The notes under the pieces: model-generated
What the model saw: only the letters and a program-made list of their open reading frames with translations
The model's database searches: none
Told to the model about the DNA's origin: nothing
NCBI GenBank assembly: GCA_025056835.1
Contig: JANWVS010000007.1
Coordinates: forward strand, 1 to 15,963
Direction: 5' to 3'
From: Gemmataceae bacterium
Lineage (GTDB): Bacteria > Planctomycetota > Planctomycetia > Gemmatales > Gemmataceae
DNA length: 15,963 bases
Program-made: the position numbers and the translations under genes
Part shown: positions 7,917 to 14,495 of the stretch, piece by piece
Position numbering within the stretch: the stretch's first letter is position 1
Layout: every line of letters begins with the position of its first letter

Positions 7917-8824
7917 GTCGAATAGATCCACTTTCCCAGCCACAGCGCGGGGGCCAACAGCGCGATGAGGACCAAACCGACCCATCCTGCCAGACCCGTA
8001 GCCAGAACAGCGTCGAACAGCACCAGGCCGAGCACCGCGCGTTTCACCGCTGGCTGCACCAGTTGCGGCAGGGGCCGGGCGATCGCCGGCAGCACCGCCG
8101 ACGCTACGTAAACCGTGAACAGCACCAGCAGATATGGGAACCCGACCGCCGGAGCGACCTTGGCCGACACGTATTTCGCCAAGGCCGGCACCGCCAGCCC
8201 CAAGGCCACGCCCAAGAGCATGACCCCGCTCGCCATGGCCAGAACGTTTTGGTTGCTCCCTCGTGCCTCGGTGCGGGCGAACCACGTCACGCCGGTAATG
8301 TACGTGCCGACGGCCAGCGCCAGCAACCAACTCCACGCCGGCAACGGCATGCCCGCGACGCACAAGCCGAGCAGGATGTTGAGAAACCGACACGTTCCCA
8401 TGGCCGCCGGTCCCAGTGCGGTCGTCTTGAGCAGGCCATCGTACAAGAAAATGGCTGCGACAAGCAAGCCGGCGATGGTCAGCGCCCGCCAACGCTCAGC
8501 CTCGCTGACTATGTCCGCCAGTGCCGCCAGGACAACCCCCAGCGCCATCAGCACGGCACCCAGACTGGCCGCCGACCGTTTGCTGACCCGCCCGGAAGGC
8601 AACGGCCGAAAGGGGCGTTCACGCAGGTCTTGCTCGTAATCGAAAAAATCGTTCCATACCATGCCGGAGCAATACAAGGCCACCGACGCGGCGAGCAGGC
8701 AGAGAAACGTCGCCACCTGGGCCGGCAGGGCGTCGAGCGCCAGGGCGCCAACGCCGATGTCCGCCATGGCCGTGAAGGCGTTGGGCAATCGTACCAGCTG
8801 GGCGTAGGCAAGCAAGCGCTTCAT
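7913..8824 (-). CDS. UbiA-family prenyltransferase, EboC-like
   Basis: This 303-residue polytopic membrane protein has about eight or nine hydrophobic helices. The Asp-rich motif NDFFDYEQD (58-66) is the Mg-prenyl-diphosphate site of UbiA enzymes, followed by RERPFRPLPSGRVS typical of the family. The second Asp site is reduced to YDGLLKTTALGP (128-139), as I recall for EboC proteins of the ebo metabolite-export clusters rather than for quinone or haem prenyltransferases. The substrate is unknown. ATG 8824 opens the homologous region; no strong ribosome-binding site is visible. Its TGA overlaps the dus start. The gene to its right is a TIM-barrel isomerase, a pairing also reminiscent of ebo loci. 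Confidence 0.85.
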   Translation of the reverse strand: MKRLLAYAQLVRLPNAFTAMADIGVGALALDALPAQVATFLCLLAASVALYCSGMVWNDFFDYEQDLRERPFRPLPSGRVSKRSAASLGAVLMALGVVLAALADIVSEAERWRALTIAGLLVAAIFLYDGLLKTTALGPAAMGTCRFLNILLGLCVAGMPLPAWSWLLALAVGTYITGVTWFARTEARGSNQNVLAMASGVMLLGVALGLAVPALAKYVSAKVAPAVGFPYLLVLFTVYVASAVLPAIARPLPQLVQPAVKRAVLGLVLFDAVLATGLAGWVGLVLIALLAPALWLGKWIYST

Positions 8825-8872
8825 GCTGAACTCAGATTGTACCAAGGCAACCGCTGGCCGGGCGTCACTCGG

Positions 8873-8897
8873 CGAGCCTGCCCATGGCGGAGGCTCG
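8873..8897. other. small inverted repeat between the isomerase and UbiA genes
   Basis: CGAGCCT (8873-8879) and AGGCTCG (8891-8897) form a 7-bp stem with an 11-base loop in the 95-base gap between the isomerase stop and the UbiA start. No T-run follows, so it is not a clear terminator. It could mark an RNA-processing or stability element of the joint transcript. Confidence 0.35.
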
Positions 8898-8919
8898 GCC
8901 TCGCCAGTCCTTGTGCCGG

Positions 8920-9765
8920 CTAGAGGGTTGCGAGGATGCTTTGCACGCGCTCGAGCGCCGTGCGTGCCGCTGCGTCGGGATTGTCGATATACGGATACAG
9001 CTCGATCGTGATCCAGCCGTTGTAATGGATTGCGCGAATCGCCCGCAGGGTCGCGGCGAAGTCGATCGCTCCTTCGCCCGGCACCAAGTGGGCGTGCACC
9101 CGCGTGGCGGCGATGTCTTCCAGGTGGAAGTGGCGAATGTAGCGGGCCACGCGCGGGATTGTCGTCGCGGGGTCGTCGTGGACGCAATACGCATGGCCAA
9201 TGTCGAAATTCAGACCCACCGCCGGCGATGGCACATGCTGCACAAACTCCAAGAACTGGTCCGCCGTCTCGATCAGCAGGCCCGGTTCCGGCTCGACCAG
9301 GAGGAGGACGCCTTCCTTCTCCGCGTGTTCGGCGACCGGCTTAATCATCTCAACGAACAAGCGCAGGGCCGCTTGCCACGACTGCCCCGGCTCAACGGGA
9401 CCTCCCGGTTCGGTGGTAATGCACGGCGCGCCGAGTTCCTTGGCCAACGTCAAGGCCCGCTTGGTGTGCTCGATGCGAATCTGGCGATAGTGGCGGTCCG
9501 GCTCGATCCATGAGGGGTGCCAGTATTTTTGCCGGGGATCATTGACAGCGTGCATCATGAAGGCGTTGACGTTGGAAATGGCCAGACCGTTGTCGGCCAA
9601 GGCCCGACGCAGCGCCGCTTTTTGCTCGGCCAGCAGGTACGCCGGCCAAGCGTGGGGCACGTCCGCCATGATTTCGACGCCGGCGTAGCCGATCCGGGCC
9701 AACCGACCGACGGCGTCGGCAAACGAGTAATTCAGATACGCATTGGTGCTGAAGGCTAGTTTCAT
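8920..9765 (-). CDS. sugar phosphate isomerase/epimerase-like TIM-barrel protein
   Basis: This 281-residue soluble protein belongs to the AP-endonuclease-2/xylose-isomerase-like TIM-barrel superfamily (IolE, Hyi and related isomerases). The beta1 segment MKLAFSTNAYL opens it. Probable metal ligands sit where the family has them: EPEPG (158-162), FDIGHA (187-192), HFHLED (212-217) and IELYPY (254-259). They suggest a divalent-metal-dependent isomerisation or epimerisation of a sugar or keto-acid; the substrate is not evident. The start is ATG 9765, with only weak ribosome-binding sequence upstream. It lies 29 bases after the secreted-protein gene and 95 before the UbiA gene, on one strand. EboE of ebo clusters is a longer TIM-barrel protein, so equivalence is not claimed. 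Confidence 0.82.
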   Translation of the reverse strand: MKLAFSTNAYLNYSFADAVGRLARIGYAGVEIMADVPHAWPAYLLAEQKAALRRALADNGLAISNVNAFMMHAVNDPRQKYWHPSWIEPDRHYRQIRIEHTKRALTLAKELGAPCITTEPGGPVEPGQSWQAALRLFVEMIKPVAEHAEKEGVLLLVEPEPGLLIETADQFLEFVQHVPSPAVGLNFDIGHAYCVHDDPATTIPRVARYIRHFHLEDIAATRVHAHLVPGEGAIDFAATLRAIRAIHYNGWITIELYPYIDNPDAAARTALERVQSILATL

Positions 9766-9794
9766 GCGGATGTTGTATGACTTCGTCGCTGCCG

Positions 9795-10664
9795 TCAGCG
9801 AAGCTCGATCTGCGTGCGGGTACTGCTGCTGAAGGTGACGCGCTGCGGGCCGGTCAGCGTTTCGATGGTGAGGTCGCCGCGGAGGTTCTGCCAACGTTGC
9901 ACCCTGCTCATGCGGCCCTTGGCGGCGTCGAAGGAAGCCTCCACTTTACCTTCGTCGGCGGCTACCTGCCCCTTGAGCACGCGGAACACGTCGTTTTCCA
10001 AGGCGTAACGCGGTGCCTTGTAAACGGTCTTGACGACTCCGGTAATGAGGCAAACGCCCTCGCGGCACGTGCCGCGCGAGAATTCCGTGTCGTGCTCGAA
10101 GGTGCCGAAGATGCTCATCGTGTCCTGGCTCAGGTGCCGCCATCGCGCCGCGCCCGCAGGGTCGGGCAATGGCCCCAGCGCGGTCTGCCACAGCGCCTGC
10201 ATCGTTTCGGCCGGTTTCAGGGCGTTCAAGATTTTCCAGCGCTGCGGACTATCGCCGGCGAGTTTCCGGAGCACGGCGTCGTGACCTTGCAATTGCTTGA
10301 TTCGTCCGGCGGCATCCACGCGCAGGGTGTACTCGGCTCCGGACCAGAGTGCGTCGTCTTTGGCGGGGAGTGCGGCTTTCCCATCGCCGCTGGTGGTTTT
10401 CGTTGCCAGCGACACCACGGTTATCACCAAGGTCGCGGCTTCGTTGTCGCTTGCCTTGACGTGCCAGCGGCTCCGCAGGTCGAGCACGGTCTTCTGGTCG
10501 AAGGGTTTCATCTTCGTTTCGAGGGCCGTGGTTTGCTCGACGCAATAGGCGACCTCGAAGCTGTCGCCGGCGACAAAGCGCCAGGCCAGCGCCTCTTGGG
10601 CCGACACAGCAGGTGCCGAACCGCAGCAAAAGAGCGGCACAATCGCCCAGCGCCACGACGACAT
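9795..10664 (-). CDS. secreted protein of unknown function (DUF6263-like in layout)
   Basis: The 289-residue product has a clear signal peptide (basic MSSWRWA, hydrophobic core, cut near SAPAVSAQ, about residue 22), so it should be exported. The mature part starts with WRFVAGDSFEV and alternates polar and hydrophobic residues as in beta-rich proteins. Strings such as DLRSRWHVK, TLVITVVSL and VEASFDAAKGRM resemble planctomycete secreted proteins of the DUF6263 kind, but this match is from memory and weak. Two cysteines in the mature part (TCREGVC) may form a disulphide. The start ATG 10664 has a strong GGGAGGG 8 bases upstream. It lies 47 bases behind the DUF1501 gene and is likely co-transcribed with it. 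Confidence 0.75.
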   Translation of the reverse strand: MSSWRWAIVPLFCCGSAPAVSAQEALAWRFVAGDSFEVAYCVEQTTALETKMKPFDQKTVLDLRSRWHVKASDNEAATLVITVVSLATKTTSGDGKAALPAKDDALWSGAEYTLRVDAAGRIKQLQGHDAVLRKLAGDSPQRWKILNALKPAETMQALWQTALGPLPDPAGAARWRHLSQDTMSIFGTFEHDTEFSRGTCREGVCLITGVVKTVYKAPRYALENDVFRVLKGQVAADEGKVEASFDAAKGRMSRVQRWQNLRGDLTIETLTGPQRVTFSSSTRTQIELR

Positions 10665-10711
10665 GACGGAATCCCTCCCGTTGGTCTGCGGAGCCATCGC
10701 GGCTACCGCCG

Positions 10712-12175
10712 TCACAGAATCTCGCGGATCGGCCGGCCGCCGTGCGAAATCGGAATGGGCCGGCCGCTGCGTTCTTCGATCATCATGTCCGGATCGATGC
10801 CGAGACACTCGTAAATCGTGGCGACGACGTCGGCAGGGCTGATGGGCCGGTCCTTCACGTAGGCCGCTTGGGCGTCCGACTCGCCGACCACCGTTCCGCC
10901 GCGGATGCCTCCGCCGGCGAACCACATGCCGTAGCAATAGGTCCAATGGTCGCGACCGGCGTTGCCGTTGATGCGCGGCGTGCGGCCCATTTCGCTCATG
11001 ACCACGACCAAAGTCTCGTCGAGCAAACCGCGGTCGTGCAGGTCGGTGAGGAGGGCGGTGTAGGTCTGGTCGAATTCGGGCAGGTTGACATTGCGGAGGA
11101 TTTCACAGTTCTTGGTATGGGTATCCCAGGCATCGTAGTTGATCGGCACGCGGTCCCAGAAGAGGTCCCAGGTTACGTTGACAAAGCGGACGCCTCGTTC
11201 CACCAGTCGCCGGGCGATGAGCGAGCAATTGCCGAAGAGGGTCCGGCCGTAACGGTCGCGAAGACGCGGATCTTCCTTGTCGATCTCGAAAGCGCTGCGG
11301 ATTTCGCTGGAAGTCAGGAGATTGAAGGCCCGGCGCTGGGTGCGGTTGAAATTGTCGACCGTGGGCTGTGCGTCGGCCCGACGGAGGTGGTCTTCCAGTT
11401 GTTGGGTCAGCGTGCGGCGTTGGTTGAGGCGGTCGATGGTCAGGCCGGGGGCGAGAATGCTCTCGGGCAGGCGGGGTTCGCCAAGCACCGTGGCGGGATT
11501 GCCGGGACCGCCGCGAGGGTCGTCGGGAGCTTTATAGGGCGAAACTTCGGTAAACAGCGGATCGTAGCGCTTGCCGATGGAACCGCCGTAGGGACCGGCC
11601 CGGCGGATCGCTTGTCCCCAGCCGAGGTAACAGGGCATGTACACGTAATCGGGCAATTCCGACTCGCGCGCCGCACGGGTGCGATGATCGGTGGAGTTCA
11701 CACGGAGGTATTCGCAGACCGACCCCATGCTCGGCGGGAACGTGTCTCGCGTAATCGTGTTGTCGGGGGTCAAGATTTCCGAACCGGTGTAGCTCGGCAG
11801 GGTGTTATGGCAGCCGGCGCGATGGTTCAGTGAGCGTACCAGGGCCATCTTGTGAAGCCAGCGGCTGGTGCGCGGCAAATGCTCACAGATCTGGATTCCG
11901 GGGACGTTCGTGCTGATCGGTCGAAATTCGCCGGCGATGTCGCGGGGGGCGTTGGGTTTCAGGTCGATCATGTCTTGCGTGGCGGCGCCGCCGAGAAGAT
12001 AGAGCAGGATCACGCTCTTGGCCCGGCCTGGGCGCTGCCGGCGGCGGACTTCGTCGCCCTCGAGCAGTTGCGGTAAGCCAAAAGCGCCAAGCGCACTGAG
12101 CGCTCCGACCTTGAGCGTCTCGCGGCGCGTCAGGCCGTCGCACGTCCGGCGCGGCGAACCGAGAACCGTCAGCAT
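10712..12175 (-). CDS. DUF1501 family protein with twin-arginine leader
   Basis: This 487-residue exported protein belongs to the DUF1501 family, abundant in planctomycetes and related in fold to alkaline phosphatases and sulfatases. The leader has a twin-arginine motif (TRRETLK, 16-22) and an Ala/Leu-rich stretch. Landmarks follow in order: LYLLGGAATQDMIDLKPNAP (usually GGPSQxDTxDPKP), RAGCHNTLPSYTG, ERGVRFVNVTW, DAWDTHTKN, EMGRTPRINGNAGRDHW, GGIRGGTVVGESD and RPISPADVVATIYECLG. The Pro-Ser of the first metal-site motif is replaced by Ala-Ala, a mild departure. ATG 12175 is the start that puts the leader at the N-terminus. No biochemical activity is established for most DUF1501 proteins; they are often paired with DUF1549/DUF1553 genes, absent here. 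Confidence 0.92.
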   Translation of the reverse strand: MLTVLGSPRRTCDGLTRRETLKVGALSALGAFGLPQLLEGDEVRRRQRPGRAKSVILLYLLGGAATQDMIDLKPNAPRDIAGEFRPISTNVPGIQICEHLPRTSRWLHKMALVRSLNHRAGCHNTLPSYTGSEILTPDNTITRDTFPPSMGSVCEYLRVNSTDHRTRAARESELPDYVYMPCYLGWGQAIRRAGPYGGSIGKRYDPLFTEVSPYKAPDDPRGGPGNPATVLGEPRLPESILAPGLTIDRLNQRRTLTQQLEDHLRRADAQPTVDNFNRTQRRAFNLLTSSEIRSAFEIDKEDPRLRDRYGRTLFGNCSLIARRLVERGVRFVNVTWDLFWDRVPINYDAWDTHTKNCEILRNVNLPEFDQTYTALLTDLHDRGLLDETLVVVMSEMGRTPRINGNAGRDHWTYCYGMWFAGGGIRGGTVVGESDAQAAYVKDRPISPADVVATIYECLGIDPDMMIEERSGRPIPISHGGRPIREIL

Positions 12176-12194
12176 GGTATGTCCCCCCCTTTGT

Positions 12195-12224
12195 CGTTGG
12201 TTGATGTGCTTATCATAACCAACG
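12195..12224. promoter_or_regulatory. operator-like inverted repeat over the DUF1501 promoter
   Basis: CGTTGGTT (12195-12202) and AACCAACG (12217-12224) are perfect inverted arms of 8 bp around a 14-base centre that itself contains ATG/CAT symmetry. The repeat covers the -10 box and the predicted transcription start, the usual place for a repressor site. It could alternatively fold in the leader RNA only in part, because the start falls inside it. Confidence 0.5.
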
Positions 12225-12239
12225 GGCAGCGGGTTGCAA
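12212..12239 (-). promoter_or_regulatory. sigma-70 promoter of the DUF1501 gene
   Basis: On the minus strand TTGCAA (12239-12234; four of six consensus bases) and TATGAT (12217-12212; five of six) are spaced by 16 bases. Transcription would begin near 12205, about 30 bases before ATG 12175. A second TTGCAA lies just upstream (12251-12246). The stretch 12240-12398 holds no gene that I can support. Confidence 0.6.
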
Positions 12240-12398
12240 GACAAATTGCAAGCCGAAGTTGAGGTTCGCGACCGCGCGACACCGGCGAGTTGAGCTAGCA
12301 AACCATGCCGCCGGCCGGGGCCAAATCGAGCACGTCGCCAGTCGGGAGATGGGGGCATTGTGGCTCTAAATCTGCGTCCCAATCGGCAGCGGCCAGCC

Positions 12399-12536
12399 TT
12401 ACCCTCCGTGCATGCCGATGAAACGCGACCAGCGTGGGGTGTCATCGACAGGTTCGTCGCGGTCGCGTAACAGCAACCAAAAGGCCCCGAGTCCGACGGT
12501 GACCGCTGCCCCGATCCAGTACCAGTCCCAGGTCAT
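12399..12536 (-). CDS. 45-residue single-pass membrane protein
   Basis: The frame from ATG 12536 encodes 45 residues: a short aromatic start (MTWDWYW), one hydrophobic helix (about 5-24, IGAAVTVGLGAFWLLL) and a charged tail with RDRDEPVDD. A perfect GGAGG lies 8 bases before the ATG, which is the main support that it is translated. The longer in-frame start at 12602 would run into the preceding gene. The gene lies 41 bases after the glycosyltransferase-phosphatase stop and probably belongs to the same transcript. I do not recognise a family. The positive-inside rule would put the acidic and basic tail in the cytoplasm or leave it ambiguous. Confidence 0.6.
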   Translation of the reverse strand: MTWDWYWIGAAVTVGLGAFWLLLRDRDEPVDDTPRWSRFIGMHGG

Positions 12537-12577
12537 TGCCAGGTCCTCCACAACAGGTCGTGGGCGAGCCGCTATCC

Positions 12578-13981
12578 TTATGCCGGAATGCGTTCGCCAC
12601 AATGCTCCAGCAACGGCAACAACTCGCTTAGATCGCCATCGATGACAAAATCGGCACTGGCACGAACGGCCGAGGATTTGGGTCGAAAGGCGATCGAAGT
12701 ACCGGCTGCTCGAAGCAGGCAGATGTCATTTTCGCCGTCGCCAACCGCCAGCACTCGATCGCTGTCGAGGCCCCAATACGTCTGCAAATGGCGAAGCACG
12801 TTCTGCTTGCAATAACTGTGGCGAAAACAGCCTTGATCGTGGACCATCGCCGGGGAGAGGATGAGAGATCCTGTTGCCCGGCCGTTGCGAAACGGCATTC
12901 GATGGGCGATGCTGAAGTCGGCGAACACCCGCCGGCGGACGACTTCGGTCGTGATCCGGAAACCATCGGACACAATGCCGACACGATAGCCTGCTTTGCG
13001 CAGCCCGATGACCGTCTCGACGGCGCCGGGCATAAGTGGCACGGCCTGGGCCGCGTCCTCGAAGGCGCTTTTGGGAACACCCGCGAACAAGGCAGCAATG
13101 CGACGGCTCCGGTCCTCGGCGCTGAGGTTGGGATTGTCGAGATACTCTTCCAGCTCGCGCATCCTGTTGACGCGCCGCGCGAGGTTGACGATGAAGCGGC
13201 CGTTGAGCAGGGTGCCGTCCATGTCCAACAGCGCCAACCGTCGGGGAGGCGGGACGTTGCGAAGGATGAACTTCAGGTCGTCTTGCTGTTGGCGCTCATC
13301 TTCTTCCACTTGATGGACGTGCGCCATGGTGAGCCGGCCATAACACGACGCCCGGTGCAACAGCGTGCGTACCACCTGCATGGCCATGTCACCGAGGGCT
13401 TCCAAGGGTCGACTCTCGTGGTCCACGAAACCGATGTCAACTTCTGCCATGGGAGCGCCGGTTGCCGCCACGTCGAGCAAAAGGCCGATGTCCACGCCAT
13501 AATCGTTCTCGAATTTCAAGCGCCGCAAGAGCGAACGCCGGGCAGCGATGATACCGCCGAGCGGCTGCTCATAGTGAGCCAACTCCGGAAAGAAGGCCCG
13601 CAGCAGCGGCTTGGCGGTCAGCATCGTGACACGTCCGGCACGACGTGCGAACCTGGCCTTGACGAAATCCGCTTGGCCGCTTAACAGCGGCTCCGTTAGC
13701 CGTGCCACTAAATCTTGGGCCAGACCGGTCAAGTCGCCGTCAAGAAATACAAGAAACTCGTTACGGGCCGCGAAGACACCGTCGGCCATGGAGGCGCCTT
13801 TACCCAACAGTGAGCTCGTGAGCACACGGGCCCCGGCTTCTCGGGCAAGCTCAGGCGTACCGTCGATCGAACCGTCGTCGACAACGATGACTTCATCGAC
13901 GCCGCGGCCGGCTCGGGCAAACCTCACCACGTTGCCGACCGTTGCCGCTTCATTCAGTGTTGGCACAATGACTGAAATCAT
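12578..13981 (-). CDS. GpgS-like glycosyltransferase fused to a HAD phosphatase
   Basis: One 467-residue chain carries two enzymes. Residues 1-225 are a GT-A glycosyltransferase (SVIVPTLNE, VVDDGSIDGT 34-42, DGDL 81-84). The later segments GRVTMLTAKPLL, FFPELAHYEQPLGG and YGVDIGLLLD are those of glucosyl-3-phosphoglycerate synthase-type (GT81) enzymes. Residues 247-467 are a HAD-superfamily phosphatase of the SerB-like kind: DMDGT (253-257), VSDG (337-340), Lys392 and GDGEND (414-419). The likely pathway is transfer of a hexose to 3-phosphoglycerate and removal of the phosphate, giving glucosylglycerate, a compatible solute. That is inference from the families. ATG 13981 is chosen for GGGAG 7 bases upstream; ATG 14014 is the alternative. 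Either start overlaps the end of the glycine-zipper gene. Confidence 0.88.
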   Translation of the reverse strand: MISVIVPTLNEAATVGNVVRFARAGRGVDEVIVVDDGSIDGTPELAREAGARVLTSSLLGKGASMADGVFAARNEFLVFLDGDLTGLAQDLVARLTEPLLSGQADFVKARFARRAGRVTMLTAKPLLRAFFPELAHYEQPLGGIIAARRSLLRRLKFENDYGVDIGLLLDVAATGAPMAEVDIGFVDHESRPLEALGDMAMQVVRTLLHRASCYGRLTMAHVHQVEEDERQQQDDLKFILRNVPPPRRLALLDMDGTLLNGRFIVNLARRVNRMRELEEYLDNPNLSAEDRSRRIAALFAGVPKSAFEDAAQAVPLMPGAVETVIGLRKAGYRVGIVSDGFRITTEVVRRRVFADFSIAHRMPFRNGRATGSLILSPAMVHDQGCFRHSYCKQNVLRHLQTYWGLDSDRVLAVGDGENDICLLRAAGTSIAFRPKSSAVRASADFVIDGDLSELLPLLEHCGERIPA

Positions 13982-14210
13982 GGGTAGTCTCCCGGGCAAG
14001 CTGTCGTCGTTCACGCCAACCGAAGTGCAGGCCCACGGCCGCCCCGATCACCGTCAGCGCGCCGGCGCCAACCAGGGCGCCGTCCAATCCCTGGGCAAAA
14101 TCACCGATTATCATGCCAGCGCACACGCCAACCAAACTACCGCCGAAGATTCCGACAAATGCCCCACAAACGGCGCCGGCCAAACAAGTACGCAAAACGT
14201 GTCGCATCAT
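13950..14210 (-). CDS. small glycine-zipper membrane protein
   Basis: The 86-residue frame from ATG 14210 (or the next codon, ATG 14207) has two Gly/Ala-rich hydrophobic segments, about 8-33 and 42-63, with repeated GxxxG-type spacing (GAVCGAFVGIFGG, GALVGAGALTVIGAAVG). They are followed by a basic turn (GWRERRQ) and a polar tail. Such glycine zippers form tight helical hairpins in the membrane. The start has no clear ribosome-binding site, which lowers certainty, but the composition is clearly membrane-like and the frame is closed upstream by a TGA nine bases before the ATG. Its stop lies 32 bases inside the glycosyltransferase-phosphatase gene, so the two may be translationally coupled. No function is recognised. 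Confidence 0.6.
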   Translation of the reverse strand: MMRHVLRTCLAGAVCGAFVGIFGGSLVGVCAGMIIGDFAQGLDGALVGAGALTVIGAAVGLHFGWRERRQLARETTHDFSHCANTE

Positions 14211-14329
14211 GACGGACCATCACGCCAAGCGGCGACGGCCTAGCCGCACTAAGCAACCAAGCCGCGCCCAGCCGCTTCGAGCAGACCAACCGCTCGATGC
14301 CGTTGACCTGCTGTCGCGCAAGTGAGAGA

Positions 14330-14345
14330 AGCAATGATCGCGCCA
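14330..14345 (-). promoter_or_regulatory. sigma-54 (-24/-12) promoter
   Basis: On the minus strand TGGCGCG-ATCA-TTGCT matches the RpoN consensus TGGCACG-N4-TTGCW at every defined position but one. The invariant GG (14344-14343) and GC (14332-14331) have the required 10-base spacing. Transcription should start near 14319, about 109 bases before ATG 14210. It lies directly after the gene of a sigma-54-dependent response regulator, a strong contextual support. The gap 14211-14479 holds no other gene that I can support. Confidence 0.72.
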
Positions 14346-14474
14346 AAAGTCGTGGGCTACAAAAAGACGTGTCGCAACTCACGATTTATTCAACAGATAG
14401 GACGGTGACGTCCCGACGGCACCGCCACGGGAAGGCAAAAGGTTCGTGGACTGCAAGCGGCCGCTCTCCAGCCG

Positions 14475-14495
14475 GTCGGTCAAGTTTTGACCGAC
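14475..14495. promoter_or_regulatory. palindrome, candidate enhancer site for the response regulator
   Basis: GTCGGTCAA (14475-14483) and TTGACCGAC (14487-14495) are perfect 9-bp arms around gtt. The centre lies about 165 bases upstream of the predicted sigma-54 start, within the usual range of NtrC-type enhancer sites. It overlaps the stop codon of the regulator gene. A half site, TTGACC, recurs at 14303-14308. No T-run follows on the minus strand, arguing against a Rho-independent terminator. Confidence 0.5.

Noticed and set aside
7917..8492. Upstream extension of the dihydrouridine synthase frame
   Set aside because: The extension overlaps the UbiA gene completely and has no Dus homology; the GTGA overlap gives a better start.
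9777..11833. Two long plus-strand frames (9777-10814, 10742-11833)
   Set aside because: They are antisense to the secreted protein and the DUF1501 gene, which have signal peptides and family motifs on the other strand.
14137..14382. 81-codon minus-strand frame spanning the sigma-54 promoter
   Set aside because: It would start upstream of the promoter, is Arg/Leu-rich without a motif, and conflicts with the membrane-like glycine-zipper frame.
14475..14495. Rho-independent terminator for the response regulator
   Set aside because: The hairpin is good, but no T-run follows on the minus strand and it overlaps the stop codon; an enhancer site fits its position better.
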